Assembly: GCA_033060915.1 (NCBI GenBank)
Contig: CM065381.1
Location: 30,823,336 to 30,887,335, forward strand
Origin: Euryodendron excelsum
Lineage: Eukaryota > Streptophyta > Magnoliopsida > Ericales > Pentaphylacaceae
Reading direction: 5' to 3'
DNA: 64,000 nucleotides
Shown here: piece by piece, positions 1 through 12,536 of the stretch
Layout: each line of letters opens with the position of its first letter
Position numbering within the stretch: position 1 is the stretch's first letter
The notes under the pieces: generated by a model
Databases searched by the model: none
What the model saw: only the letters and a program-made list of their open reading frames with translations
Told to the model about the DNA's origin: nothing
Translations under genes and position numbers: made by a program

Positions 1-767
1 TTGATGTTGACCTGGGTTTTGAGTGTTTCTGTCACTCTGATGGTATGTGACGAGTTGGTTTCCAAAGGTATCTCATTCTTTTGTAAACGTGCCATATCCA
101 AGAGGCGTGTTCGGTCCCATGACATAGGGGTTATGTTGGCAATTCCCAATGTCGACCTATTTGCGAATGTTTCTACCACTCTAACGGTGGCGATGCTTGC
201 GAGTATTTTCGACACTCTAATGGTGCATGTTCATTCCAGAGACTGCCTGATCTCGGGAAGCTGCTAAGAAGACTTATCGTCTAAGAAATTAACTTTCTCG
301 AAAGACGTGTCAAATAACAGACATTCTACATTGGCGAGCTAGAAGGTGCCAGAAATGAACCGTTCTACCATCCCAAGGACGTGGGTTTCGTCTTGGTCGA
401 TAGGTTTGAAGGGACTTACCGTTCTAAAGAGCTTTCTCAAAAAACGTGCCAGACTAGATGAACTTATCGTCTAAGCAATTAACTTTCTTGAAAGACGCAC
501 TGAATTTGATGTGGATTGAAATTGGATTTGAGATTGAAATACGGGCTTACCGTTTTTAGGAAGATGTGCCCATTGAAATTGGACCAAGCAATGCTACAAG
601 GACATTTTGGTCATTTTGCCTCTATTGGACTCGACAGACCCGCGAACGATTGATTGATTGAATTGAGTTTGAAAAGCCAATTTGAACTTGAACATGTCAA
701 TATCGGTTTGAATGTGAGTTTGGACAAATCGGAGATTGCCGAACGGGCAAACAATGGGGTGCTTACA
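1..767 (-). mobile_element. Partial giant LTR (family A), U3 end
   Basis: This is the outer end of a giant Tat/Ogre-type LTR that enters from beyond the left edge. It matches the last part of the minus-orientation LTR at 53808-58318: the opening bases align near 57679, and it ends in the same GGGGTGCTTACA-type terminus at 767. It carries the same blocks with 'gagtgtttctgtcactctga'-like units and paired 'cttaccgtt...' units. Because the other end is outside the window, I cannot tell a solo LTR from an LTR of a full element. There is no coding content. Confidence 0.8.
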
Positions 768-3461
768 AATATATGTGATTTTTATATTATATATTGAAAT
801 ACCATTCCATTCTATTCTAGTATTGTTCATTGGTCTTACCAAACAAGATAATGTAAATGACCTTCTCATTCTCATTTCATTTCATTACTTTGCACCAAAT
901 ATAACCTCAAAATTCAATTTTAGAATATCTTGGAAACATTTCAAACAAGTTTTTCCTAAATTCTCATGATATTTTAAGAAAAACTTATACAAAACGTTTT
1001 TGAGATGTCTCAAAATCTCAAACATAATTTGAAATTTTTTTTGGGAAACTTTTAAAAAGAATATTGTGGAAGGTCAGTAGAAATGAGCATCTCATAATTT
1101 CTAGTATTTTTCATACTCTCAAATTTAATTATTTTTAATGATAGTATATAATTATTCTAATAAGTTTTTTATAAATGTGTGAGCACTAGTATTTTTATTA
1201 ACTATGAGAGTATTCTAATACTTTATATCGTTATTTTTAATTTGGGATAATTTTCTGAAAAACAGCAGGAAGAAGACTCGTGATTGAACGAGACGGCAAG
1301 GGAGTGGATAGCCACATCAATGGCCAAAATTAACATTTTCGTACTGTGCTAATAGTCCAGGAAATAATTAGTGCTAGATGGGCAACACAAACACTGGAGA
1401 ACAGATAAGTGTCGGTGACTGACAAAGAAGCTTTAAGTCTCTTGTCCCTGCGCTCAGAATTCTGTCCAGACTTCATCATCAAGTCTAAGTTTGAAAGACA
1501 ACATTGTTGAATGCTACAAGGCTTTCTTTTTTTTTTTTTTTTTTTAAGAAGAGATCAATTACAAATATAATTAGTAAAGAAGAAGAATTAGTAAGTTATC
1601 AAACTAAATTTTATAGAGTTAAAATAATTGAGGGACAAATATTATTTGTGCCAAGCACTATGCATTCGTGACGAATTATACCCCAGGGACTTACCTTGCT
1701 TAAATCCATTCAGGGTTATGACCAATGGGTCAAACTCCCTGACCTTTGAGTGAAAGATATTGTTGAATGATCTTACATAATATGGGGGTCAATTCATAGT
1801 TATCAAAACAGGAATTGAAAGTCAAAAACGATGTAGTAAAACGTGGCCTAAAAAATAATGAGAAATGAGAAACTCTAGCTAATATGAACTAAAATAAGAT
1901 AATTATAAAAAGGATATTAAAAATCCCCTCAACAAATCTATATGAAGTATTTTTTGTTTTTTTGGTGCGTAAAATGGTGGTGCAAGTAAAGGACCCCAAC
2001 ACTTTTGTCAACACACTAATCTGCTCAGTCACTTCACCCATCTGTCGCCAGAGTTGGTACATCAAATGTCCTCCACCAAGGAAGCGCAGTAGGGAGCTGA
2101 ATTAGAAAGAGATGGACATAACGTGTTGCTATAGGGTCTCGAACCTAGGCCTTAACCCAATTAGGTTCGATATCCCACCGTTGAAACAATAACCCATTGG
2201 TATATATGAAGTATTCAGGATATTATTATGATAAGTAAAATACTAATGTTACACAATATTTATAGATTTTTATTAAAATTATATAGTATTGTTAAATAAT
2301 AAGATTTGAGAGTGTAAAATAAAAATAAAAATGATGAGAAATGAGATTTTAATTAGTTTTCATAGTATTTTTTTAAGAGTTTTTCACAAGTTACTTCAAG
2401 TTATGCTAAGAGTTTTGGAAACATTACGGAATTATTTCTTAAAAATTTCTTCTAAAATTTCTTAAGAGTTTTTGGAAGTGTGATTTCAGAGAAGCGGGAT
2501 TTCTTTTCACGAAAAGATTTTCGACTAATCTAAACCATTGCAATTCCCATGAAAACCTTAAGTAATGCAATTATTTTTCGACCACTTTTCCAGTTTATTT
2601 ATTTTCTTCAGGTACAACGAACCTATCAATATAGGACAAAAGTTGTCCTGTTGTTAAAATGGCTCATCTGTCTAAATGTTTTTTTTATTTTTATTTTATT
2701 TTTTGTTGCAATGTATAGTGGTTTACAAGCACAAAAATATTGAAAAAAAAATGACAAATCCAGCTTAGTTAAAAAAAAAAGAAATCTGAACTTTGTTTTT
2801 TTTTTAATCCAAACATTTTGTTGTGCTTGATAATTTTAAAAAACGCAGTTTTTTTTTATAAAAATTGTAGCTCCTAAAATAAATCTTTGACAAAATATTA
2901 CAATCCTTTACAATAATATTCCTGAGTTCAAAGAGACAATGATATTCAAGCTTCTTTTTTTTTTTTTTTTTTTGTAAATTCTTTTTCTTTTCCTCCAATT
3001 GAAACGTCTATTCAACCCTAACTTCCCTTAATATGGATTTGTTTGTGGAAGAAACTTAAGTGCAAAAGTAGAAAAAAATCACCGGCATCAACTTGCCAAC
3101 CTTGGAATTCATTAAGAAGAAAATTGTAGTATAAAAGAAAAAGGAAACTATTTTGAGGGCCTGCTTCGCATGCATAATTAATTTTTGTTCTTGTTTTTGT
3201 TTCCGACTTTCTATTTTGAGTTTTTCGGAAATAAAAGAAGATGGAAGGTTTGTAAACACAATTGTTTTCATCTTCCAGTGAAACCGAATTTTCAAAATTT
3301 TAGAAAATAATTTAGAAACTTATTCATTAAAACAAGCTGACCTCAAAAAAATATTCTTGAAAACATTTTCGAAAATAATTTTACCAAACACATTTTCGGC
3401 ATCATTTCTATTTTTCTGTCTTCAAAAAGAAATAGTTTTTGAAAGCATTACCTAACTAATC
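768..3461. other. AT-rich non-coding DNA with no recognised gene
   Basis: About 2.7 kb of AT-rich sequence with many homopolymer T and A tracts (for example 1527-1548 and 2956-2974). The open frames here are short and of low complexity, such as a lysine-rich frame produced by the T tract near 2960. I see no domain, splice structure or LTR terminus. A weak SINE-like relic lies at about 2060-2215. This may be the oldest DNA in the window, into which the other elements inserted, but nothing in it shows host-gene function. Confidence 0.6.
2060..2215 (-). mobile_element. Possible tRNA-derived SINE relic
   Basis: On the minus strand this stretch contains GGTTCGAGACCC (about 2135-2146), a good match to the RNA polymerase III B box, preceded by an AT-poor segment resembling the region between A and B boxes. 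I could not find a convincing A box, 3' tail or target duplication. The call rests on one motif and could be chance. Confidence 0.25.
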
Positions 3462-5480
3462 AACAACATAGTCAAACTCGTCCATTACAACCCTGTGAAC
3501 ACACTGGTGGTGAAGTTGTTTAAGAAACCTTTGAATCAGTGGACTCTACTTGAGGTTGAAACGGCTGGTTGGAATAGTAAAGCCATGAATATACTCTATA
3601 ACAGTCTCTTACCGGAAGAATTTAGACGTATTTCTATACGTGAGATTGCTAAAAAAGTATGAGATATCCTAGAAATCACTCATGAAGGTATTGCTGGTGT
3701 GAAAATTGTGAAACTTCAAAGGTTAACTACAAATTTTGAAATTCTATTTATGAATGAAATTGATACCTTTGATGAATTTTATGCAAAGTTGAGTGATATT
3801 GTAAATTCCAGTTCAATCTAAGTGAAAAGATTCCTGATTCTCGGATTGTTTGAAAGATTCTTAAATCCTTATCAAAAAAATTCCAATCCAAAGTGACTGC
3901 TATTGAAAAAAGTAAAGATATAGATTCACTTTGGGTTGATGAACTTGTTGAAAATCTTCAAACCTATGACACTAGTTTTCGACAAATCAAAAAGGCAAAA
4001 CCTGCTACTTTTAATGCTACTAACAAAAATGAAAACAAGTCTGATGAGGAAGAAGATGAAAAACAATTATGAAATTGTGAATTACCTTGTGAAACAATTA
4101 TGAAATTGTGAATTACCTTGTGAATCGTTTTCAAAAAACTCTCTTGAAAAAGGGTAACTTAAACAATTTCAAGAACAAGAACAAGTTTAATGTTAATAAA
4201 AAGAATGGCAACGGAAACAACAATATTCCCAACAATAGTGGTCCTAAGATTGATGGAAAAAGAAATAAGAATAGCAACACTATAAAGTGTTTTGAATGCC
4301 AATGGTTTGGACATAATGCTTCAGAATGCCCCCACTGTTTGAAGAGAAAATGTAGAGTTATGATTGTGACCAGGAATGATTCTGATGAGGAAGAACAATC
4401 AGACAATGAAGAATCAGGTAACTTAGGTAATTTTATGACTTTTACTACATCTCTCAATTTTGAGTCAAATTTCCCTAGGTTTGAGTCAAATCCTGAAAAT
4501 TGTACTGACTCAACTAGTCCTGTAGAAGATCTGAATCCCACTAACTTTGAAGCTACTATGTTGATTCAATTAATTCAAGACAATGAAAAATTGAAATTGT
4601 CAAACCTAGGCAAGATTAATCAAGATCTAGCTATAAATCTCAAGAATTGTCAGCAAGAATATGAAACACTTTTCAAGAAATTTGAGGATAGCCATGCCCT
4701 AATTAGTCAACTTCAGATTCATAGGACTGCCCTTTCAGAAAAGTTGATTGTAACCAAAAAGGCATTGTATGAAGCACTTGAGAAGAACAAGAATCTTGAG
4801 AAAGAATTAGAATTTGTTAAATTTGATTTATCTCGTATTAAAGATTCTTTCAAGGGTTCAATATAGGCTCCAAAAAGATCGATCACATATGGAGCATTCA
4901 AAAATCAGTTGGAGCAAAGATGGACTTGGATTTGATGGCACTGTATCGTGCAATAAAGGTTGATCTATCAACTTCAGAAGCATACCAACACAAACCGAAT
5001 TCATCTAAAATCTAGAAACAAGTAAAACAGACCAGGTATGTTCTCGATTTCTCAAACTTCAATTCACAGACACATTCGAACGATCGTAGAAGGCGTCCGA
5101 AGGGTTGGCGTTTGAACAGCCAGAGACAGTGTTCAAATGTTAGGTGTTTGTGTGGCCAGTTTGTGCATTTGACCGCATGGTAGTTTGAAGGGTAGCAAAC
5201 CACAGATTATAATTCTGTTCCTGTCCGTCATTACTGCAGTGTTGTAAGACATATCAGGCCTAGGGGCAATTTATACAAAAGAACTTTCAACAAAACCAAC
5301 CTAGATTGTCTAATAATGCACTACATCGTCAGATTAAAGATCTGAACGCACAAGTCACTTAACTCAGATAAGAAATTTATAAATAAGAAATTACCAAATT
5401 TGTCTAGGTTAGAAAATCTGATTTGAAAGGACTTATTGTGCATTCCACATTAAAAGCAAACAAATCAAATCTGTGGTTTC
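3462..5480 (+). pseudogene. SIRE-type Ty1/copia gag and start of pol, 5'-truncated
   Basis: This is the gag-like polyprotein start of a Ty1/copia element of the SIRE/Maximus type. The first part (3465-4070) resembles the copia gag domain, with ITHEG near 3675 and a KVTAIE-like stretch near 3890. The longest open piece, 4108-4866 (252 codons), has an Asn/Lys-rich N-terminal part, a CCHC zinc knuckle at residues 61-74 (C-X2-C-X4-H-X4-C), an acidic patch and a long coiled-coil-like C-terminal part. A second knuckle-like Cys/His cluster lies near 5240. In-frame stops and frameshifts break it, for example TGA at about 3660. No LTR or primer-binding site is visible upstream, so the 5' end is lost. 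The frame continues across the solo LTR at 5481-9892 into 9893-10150. Confidence 0.85.
5476..5480. repeat. Target-site duplication, left (gtttc)
   Basis: Five bases flanking the solo LTR 5481-9892. The partner at 9893-9897 is gtatc, one mismatch. Confidence 0.75.
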
Positions 5481-5680
5481 TGTAAGCACCCCATTTTTGC
5501 CCACTCAGTAATCTATAATTCGTCCGAACTCGTATTCAAATCAACATAGACATATTCAAGTTCAAATTAACTTTTCAAACTCAATTTAATCAATGCATCG
5601 CTTTGCGGGCCCGTTAGGCCCAATAGAGGTAAAATGACCAAAATGCCCTTGTGGCATTGCTCGGTCCAATTTTCAGTGGG

Positions 5681-5842
5681 CACGTCTTCCTAGAGATGGT
5701 AAGTCCTTGTTTTAATCTCAAACTCAACTTAAAGTCCAATTTCAATTCAAATCAAATTCGGCACGTCTTCCTAGAGATGGTAAGTCCCTGTTTTAATCTC
5801 AAACTCAACTTAAAGTCCAATTTCAATTCAAATCAAATTCAG
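5681..5842. repeat. 81-bp tandem duplication in LTR A1
   Basis: Two nearly identical copies, 5681-5761 and 5762-5842, begin with CACGTCTTCCTAGAGATGG. I see a single difference between them (ccttg versus ccctg). The unit is 27 codons long, which keeps a meaningless frame open across it. The other family copies carry different short repeats here, so this is a local, recent amplification. Confidence 0.9.
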
Positions 5843-7174
5843 TACACCTTTCGAGAAAGTTGATCCCTCAGGTTTTTCAAGAAAACTCTTCAGAAGGGTA
5901 AGTCCCTTCAAACCCATTGATCGGGAGGAGACCCCAAGTTCCCGAGATGGTAGAACGGTCCACCTTTGGCGCCTGCTAGCCCGTCAATGAAGAATGTCCG
6001 TTATTCGGCACGTCTTTCAAAAAAGTTAATTTCTCAGACGATAAGTCCACTTAGCAGCTTTCCGAGATTAAGTAGTCTTCAAAATGAACGTGAACCGTCA
6101 GAGTGACGGAAACACTCGTAAATAGGTCGACATTGAAAAATTGCCAACAGACCCCCTATGTCACGGGACCGAACTTGCCTCTTGGTCATGACATGTTTAC
6201 CAAAGGATGAGATATCTTTGGAAACAAACTTGTCACAGACTTTCAGGGTGATAGAAACACTCAAAACCTAGGTCAACACCAGTGCCTGCTAGCCCACTCT
6301 AGTGAAAAATGACCAAACTGCCCTTTGGGCCATTTTCGGCATGCTTATCGAGAAAGAACCTAAGTCCTCAGAATGGTAAGTCCACCATTTCAAGATCGTT
6401 CCAAAGATGGTCCGGCAAGTTTAAGTGCCATCTAGTCGGTTCCGGACTAATTCTGAGACCATTCGGTCAAAGTGACCATTTTGCCTTTGGGTATCCGAGT
6501 GCCTCTAAGAACCACACCGACTTCGGGTATCAAATCGATAACCCCCCAAGAATACTTCTTATAGTATTCCCAGCCTTCCATTATCTTTCCGGATCATTCT
6601 GAGTCAATTCCGACAAACTTGGTGCAAAAATAACTATTTTACCCCTGGTGGGCTAGTCGCCTTTTCCAAACACACCGGCTCTGGGTATCAAACCAGCACT
6701 CCCTTGGAGCACTCTGGATAGTGTTTCCAACCTTTAAGTCCACTCATGGATTATTCTGAGTCTATTCTAGTGGATTTCCGGTCTAGTTGACCATTTTGCC
6801 CCTAATAGCCCGGTTGACAATTCCAACCTTGTTTTTCCAGTCCGTTACCCCTGAGACACTATTTCAAGGATTTCTACCCATTTTCGGCCTTCTGGACCAT
6901 TCTCGGCGTTCTAGAACATTTTTAGACCTTTTGGAGTCACTCTTAGTGGAGCTAGGCTAAAAAATGCATGGCAGTCAATAGGACAGGCGCCTAAATCTTC
7001 TGTCTTGTGTATCAAGAGTCGAAGATATATTTCTTGCCCCCTTAAAAGGTTTCCTAAGTGGCTGGCGCTACTAGTAGTGGCACCAAGCCAAAAAATGGCC
7101 TAGCGCCACTCCTAGTGGCGCTAATGGATTTTTAAGCCTGGCACCACTACAACAGGCGCTAAGTCACTCTTTGC

Positions 7175-7184
7175 TTTACAAATA
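7175..7184 (+). promoter_or_regulatory. Degenerate TATA box of LTR A1
   Basis: The bases tttacaaata align with TATAAATA in LTR A2 (14388-14395) by their position between the inverted-repeat block and the telo boxes. One core base differs, so promoter strength is probably reduced. Confidence 0.5.
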
Positions 7185-9892
7185 CAGAGCCTCTTCTCTG
7201 CATGAAAAAGGTCGGCAATCTAACTCTAGAAACTCTCTCTATCCCGGTATACAACCCTCGAACTCTCACCAAACCCTAGTTTCTTAGGCTTCTTCAAACC
7301 CTAGCCCTCATACACTTTAACACTAGCATCCGTACACTCAATACACACCTATACGAGCCTCCAAGCCAACCATTGAAAACTCAAGGTGCTACAATCTCGA
7401 AGCTCTCAAAGATTAACTCGAAGTAAAGCAAGCAAACCAAAGAAGACACAAGGTTGGTTTCCTATTTACGTTTATGCAACTCCCCCCTTCTCTTTTCTCC
7501 CTCCTAACCCACTTGAGTTTTCTCCTATTTTAATCCCCTATCTTCTTCCCCCCTTTCTTGCATGCTTGAAACAAGGGTTTTCCCGGTTCATGTGTAGGAA
7601 GAATGGTTGAAAGTCACCGTGTCGAGGGCTTTCTTCTAATTTAACCTTAGACCATGTGGGTTCGGCCCCCTTGATTATAGGGTAAAGCCTAAATCTTATA
7701 TGTTCACGACCCTACTTACATTGTGCATATCATATTCGTACATCTCTTCAAAATCATTTTCTAAACTTGTTTTCAAAACTTACGTCAAAAATTTCTTTCA
7801 AAACTTGCATTAAATCTTCTTTTTCCAAACTTGTTTTCAAAATCACAATTCCAAGGTGATTCTAGCCATTTCATGGTTAGGGTTGCTTTAGGAAAGTGTT
7901 ATATTTAAAGTGGCTATCATGCTCCATATTTTCAAATTCTTGTTGTTTTCAAAACCGCGATTCTAGAATGGTTTTAATCTTCATATGGTTAGAATTGTTT
8001 TAGTAAAGTGAGATATTTTTAGAAACTTATAAAAATCCGTATTCCATTCTCTTTCCAAATCACTTTTCAAAAATCTCCTTTCCAAAACCTCTTTTTTAAA
8101 TCCTCTCCAAAAATCCTTTTCTAAAAACTCTATTTGAAAGTTCTACTTTCTAAAAACACTCTTCAAGTTTCTCTCTTAGAAACTCCCTTCAAAAGATTTA
8201 CTTTCCAAAATCTCTTTTTCTGGAAGCCCAAGTCAAGCTCTAGAGCCAATGATTAGGAAATCCTAATTTCTACTTTCCTTTTTCACATCCAATTATAGCT
8301 TTCCAAAATTCTATTTTTTACACCAAATCATAGGTTTCCAAGTTATAGCTTTCTAAAATTCAACATTTTCAATTCCATGTCAAATATAATATTTCAATTT
8401 AGGAAACTAGGTCAAATCTTCTAAAACCAAATCAAATCATCTATTTTTGGAAATAAAATCTAATCTTCTGCTTTAGGAAATAAGAATCAAATCTTTCGTA
8501 ATTCAAACTTTTCCTAAGTCCAACCTTTCCTAATTTCAAACCTTTCTAAATTTCAATCTTTCCTAATTTTCAAATCTTCCTTAAATCAAACTCTTTAAAT
8601 TCCAAATCTTTCCAAAATTCAAATCTTTCTAAAGTCTATATTTTTCTTAATTCTAACTTTCCAAATTCGAATATTTTCAAAATCAACTTTTTTTTTAAAA
8701 GTAAACTTTTTATTTTGAAAACTTTTCAAAATTCAAATCTTTCCAAATTCAAAACCTGTCTTAAAATGAAACTTTTCTAATTTGGCACTTTCTTAAAATG
8801 GAACTTTTCTAAGTTCAAACATTCCAAAATTTTAAAGTTTTCCAAAGTCCAATCTTTCCTAAACTTTACTTCTTTAAATCCATTTCAAATCAAATTCTTT
8901 TGAAATCAAATCTCTTTTTCAAATCAAACTCTTTTCTAATCCAATCTTTTCAAAACAAACTTTTCAAAACCTAAAAGTGTCTATTTTCAATCAGACTCTT
9001 GTCCGAACTACGACTGACCTGATTCTCAAAAAGGGATACGTAGGCAACCCTCATAGGTGTGGTCATAACTTTTTCCAAGTTTCTAATTTCATAATTATTT
9101 TTAAATTTTCAATTCTATAATTTCTTTCAAGTTTCTAATTTTATAACTTTTCTTAAGTCTCCAATTCCATAACTATTTTCAAACTTCTAGTTCCATGATC
9201 TGTTTCAAATTTCTAATTCTATAATCTATTTTCAAATCTCTATTTCCAATTTCTAAAACTTTCTTCAAACTTCAAAGTCTTCTTTTCAAATCTATTTTCA
9301 AAATCAAATCCACTTGTCAAATCTATTTTCAAAATCAAAGTCTTTTCTTGCACTTGCATATCATGCATCATGTTAAACTTCTTTCAAAATTCTTTTCAAA
9401 AGTGGATAGTACTGAACATATATTAATCAAATATTTTGAATGAGTGAACCTAGGGAGAATAGACATGTAGGTACCGCAAGGGCGAGGTAGGGTGATAGCT
9501 TTGCGCGTCTTCCCTACATGTAACCAACCTCCGAACCTATATTACTGTTTTCAAAGACCAAATGGAGTTATTTTTAAAAAAGGACTTAAATATTTCCAAA
9601 GGTTGCCAAACAACTAGTTTTCTTAAAAACCCTCTCTTAAAGAATTTTTTCAAAAATCTTTTGTCAAAAACTCTGAGTGTAATCTTCGGATTGTGTTTAG
9701 TTTTAGGTGATCTAACTCACCTTAATAAAGTTAGGTGGTGACTTCAAATTGTTTTCCAAAAGCCCTTATTCAAAATCAATTTCTAATTCAAACCTAGCCG
9801 CACTCATCCTTTTAGTAGGATGAGTTTTAACGAGAGAGCACTGTGCTTTTCTCACTTGTCTTTTTTCGAGTGTGAAAAATTAGGGCGCGACA

Positions 9893-9897
9893 GTATC
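9893..9897. repeat. Target-site duplication, right (gtatc)
   Basis: Partner of 5476-5480 (gtttc), flanking solo LTR A1. Confidence 0.75.
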
Positions 9898-10145
9898 TTA
9901 ACAGTGGATCTTTAAGACATATGTCTATTGACAAGACCGTTTTCATAAAACTTGAAGATTTTAATGGAGGTCTTTTTACTTTTGGAGATGAAAAATCTGC
10001 TAGGGTGATTGGAAAAGGAGCGGTTTTTGCACTTGAAATTCCCAAATTAGATAATGTCTTGCCAGTTGAAGGGATTTAAGCCAATCTCCTTAGCATTAGT
10101 CAGATTTGTGATGAAAACCATGATGTAAACTTTTCAAAACTTAAC

Positions 10146-10150
10146 TACAT
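10146..10150. repeat. Target-site duplication of element B, left (tacat)
   Basis: Identical to 34224-34228, on the far side of element B. The copia sequence is continuous when one copy is kept. Confidence 0.9.
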
Positions 10151-10849
10151 TTTCACGCTCCGATTTTTAGGTGTCCAAGGTCCTTTTGGCTTGGAGACAA
10201 AAAACACGGAACTCTATCACTAGAACTCATCCTCCTAGAAAGAGAAGTGCGACTAGGTTTGAAAATTGGTTTGATTAAGGGCTTTTAAAAAAAAAAATAG
10301 GAGTCGCTACCTAACTTGATTAAGGTGAGTTAGGGCACCTAAAACTAAATATTAATCCGAAGATTAAACTTAGGGTTTTTGAAAATGGTTTTGAAAACTC
10401 CCTCAAGAGAGGTTTTTTTTTTTTTTTTTGTTTTTTTTTTTTAAGAAAATAGGTTGTTTGGCAACCTTTGAAAAGATTTAAGCACTTTTGAAAAATAACT
10501 TCATTTTGGTTATTTGAAAATAGAAATCTATGGTTCAGGGGTTAGTTACGTGTAGGGAAGATATTCTAAGATCATCACCCTACCCCGTTCTTTCGGTACC
10601 TACATGTCTAATCGCCCTTTGTTCACTCACAAGAATAACCGGTCACCATTGTCCATTTAATATCCACCTTAGAATTTTAAAAACGGGGTTTAGTCATCAC
10701 TTTTTGGATGGATGATGTATGATGCAAGCTTTTGGAAGAAATTTGAAAATGATGAGGGTTTTGAAAGAGTTTGGAATAGAAACTTTGAATTGATTGGAAT
10801 TTTTGAAAAAGGGATTGGAGTTGAAATGAAAGTTATGACCGCACCATTT

Positions 10850-10910
10850 TAGGTTGCCTACGTATCTCATTTGGCGAGAATCAGATCATTCGTAGTTCGG
10901 GCAAAAGCTC
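10850..10910 (-). other. Conserved LTR block with TACGTA palindrome
   Basis: A short block containing GGTTGCCTACGTATC and CGTAGTTCGG. Versions occur in every giant LTR here: about 9004-9056, 16828-16880, 30300-30355, 43055-43105 and 54560-54620. It is among the best-conserved parts of otherwise divergent LTRs. It resembles a motif I associate with Tat/Ogre LTRs, but I cannot verify that or assign a role. Confidence 0.5.
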
Positions 10911-11579
10911 GAAGGAAAATAGGCGCATTAGGGCCTTTGGAATGTTTGAAGACATTTTGGGGTCTTTGAAAAAGTTTAAGACACTTTGAGGTCTTTGGAA
11001 AAGGTTAAGACACTTGGGGGTCTTTGGAAAAGTTTAGGACACTTGGAGGTCTTTGAAAAAGTTTAAGACACTTTGAGGTATTGGAAGTTGAAGACTCATT
11101 GTGGTTTTGGAAGTTTTGACTTGAAATTGGATGGTGGAGTGTTTTGAAAATGTTTTTGGATCAACTTAAGGGAGTTTTGGAAAAATACTTTGGCATGACT
11201 CAAGAGAACTTGAAAGTGCTTTTGAAGTCTTGTTTTGAAACCTTGGAGGCGTGATCTTAGAATGTTTTGATAAATTAATCTTTGAAAGTGGTTTTTGGAA
11301 ATAGCTAAGGGTTTAGAATCCAAATATGGACAACCTTTGAGGTTTTTCTCGATTTATTACTTATCCTTGGAATCCCTAACCATGAGAGGGCTAGGGACAC
11401 CTTAGGTTTGTGACCTTTTGAAAATGCCTTAAAGATACAGTGTAGGAACATTTGAAGAGTATAAGGATTTGGTTGTTTTGAAATTAAGAGAGTAGGAAGT
11501 TTTGGAAAAATGGGTTATGAGAATAGTTTGAAATTGAGTGATCATTTTGAAAAGGGTTCAAGAGTTGGGACCTTGAAGT

Positions 11580-11990
11580 ATACTAACTTAGGTTGGGTTA
11601 GCCTAGGCTTAAGGGTGACCTAAGGTTAGCTAACTTGGGTTAGGTTAACCTAGGGTTAAGATGACCTATGGTTAACTAACTAAGGTTGGGCTAACCTAAG
11701 GTTAAGGTGACCTAGGGTTAACTAACTAGGGTAGTGTTAACCTAAGGTTAGGATGACTTAGGGTTAAGTTAAACTAGAGTTGGTCAACTAGGGTCAAGTT
11801 AACATAGGGTTGGACAACTAGGGTCAAGTTAATCTAAGGTTGGACAACTAGGGTCAAGTTAACCTAAGGTTGGTCAACAAGGGTCAAGTCAACCTAGGGT
11901 TAGACAACTAGGGGCAAGTTAACCTAGGATTGATCAACTAGTGTTAAGTTAACCTAAAGTTGGTCAACTAGGGTCAAGTTAACCTAGGGG
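11580..11990. repeat. 30-bp tandem array in element B LTR (left copy)
   Basis: Roughly a dozen diverged copies of a unit built around gtcaactagggtcaagttaa and cctaaggttg. The matching array in the other LTR is at about 30978-31360, so it was present when B inserted. Unit number and sequence differ slightly between the two LTRs. Confidence 0.85.
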
Positions 11991-12531
11991 TGGATTGAAA
12001 AATGGTTTTGAAAGTTGGTTTAGTGCACTTTTGGAAAGAGCTTTAAAAAAAATAAAACATGTTATGCAATGGACTTTGGTGGACAACCCTTTTTGAGGAT
12101 TATTTTCATGAAAATTTTGACTCTTGCCCAGAGTATGGTTTATATGGTTGGTGTTTAGAGACCATTCCAAGGAAGGTTTCCTCATGGCCATTATAACCTT
12201 CATCTTGACAAGAGTGGGGATTTCAAAAATCAACCTAATGATGGCAACTTTTGGAAAATCATCTTTGATGCAAAGATGGAGAGAATGCATTATTTTTAAA
12301 AACATTCTCAAGGGAAACATTCCATCAAGAGAGGGTTCATATGGTCAAACAAAAGGGAGACCACTCAAGAGAGGGTTCCATAGGGCCATTCTAACCACTA
12401 CACTTAAACGAATGGAAATATTGAAAATTAGAGAATTAGAAAGCAACCCTTATGCAAGTTAAAATGTTATAATGCCAAAGTGGGAGTTAAGGGGTTAGTA
12501 AGGAACTCTCGAAAGCATGATTTCTGAAGTC

Positions 12532-12536
12532 CCATT
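12532..12536. repeat. Target-site duplication of LTR A2, left (ccatt)
   Basis: The partner is 17580-17584 (ccatc), one mismatch. The unoccupied counterpart at about 31920 in the other B LTR shows a single copy. Confidence 0.85.

Larger units (their letters stand above)
5481..9892 (+). mobile_element. Solo giant LTR A1 (4412 bp) inserted in copia pol
   Basis: The unit starts TGTAAGCACCCC and ends GGGCGCGACA, so it has TG...CA ends. It is flanked by gtttc and gtatc, and the copia reading frame resumes in phase when the LTR and one flank copy are removed. No internal region or second LTR adjoins it, so it is a solo LTR. The U3 (about 5481-7170) includes an 81-bp tandem duplication at 5681-5842. 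Inverted repeats of the GGCGCCACT type lie at 7060-7165. A degenerate TATA box lies near 7175-7184, and telo-box motifs at 7271-7279 and 7296-7304. From about 7740 to 9400 the plus strand is G-poor. The block with the TACGTA palindrome (about 9004-9056) is shared by all giant LTRs here. Confidence 0.92.
9893..10150 (+). pseudogene. SIRE-type copia protease region fragment
   Basis: This short piece continues the copia polyprotein from 5480. It carries an N-S-G-S stretch where copia proteases have their D-S-G active-site motif, followed by RHMS, a FGDE-like segment, GKG and LLSISQ. These are the usual landmarks between the protease site and the GAG-pre-integrase domain of Ty1/copia. Asn stands where the catalytic Asp is expected, so the protease would be inactive. 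One in-frame TAA lies near 10078. The piece ends where element B begins, and coding resumes at 34229. Confidence 0.85.

Noticed and set aside
3120..3450. MITE-like segment with hAT-style ends
   Set aside because: The left end 'gggcctgcttcgc' is suggestive, but I could not match it with an inverted right end or target duplication.
5088..5150. Similarity between a 'cgtccgaa' patch in copia gag-pol and one near 38060 in the copia 3' region
   Set aside because: The shared text is only a few bases long and could be chance.
11580..11990. Possible CRISPR-like array
   Set aside because: Units are contiguous with no unique spacers, lie inside an LTR of a plant retroelement and recur in the partner LTR.
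12124..12462. 112-codon plus-strand frame and its 113-codon opposite-strand partner (11979-12320)
   Set aside because: They lie inside the element B LTR, are only partly kept in the other LTR (31491-31775) and show no domain.
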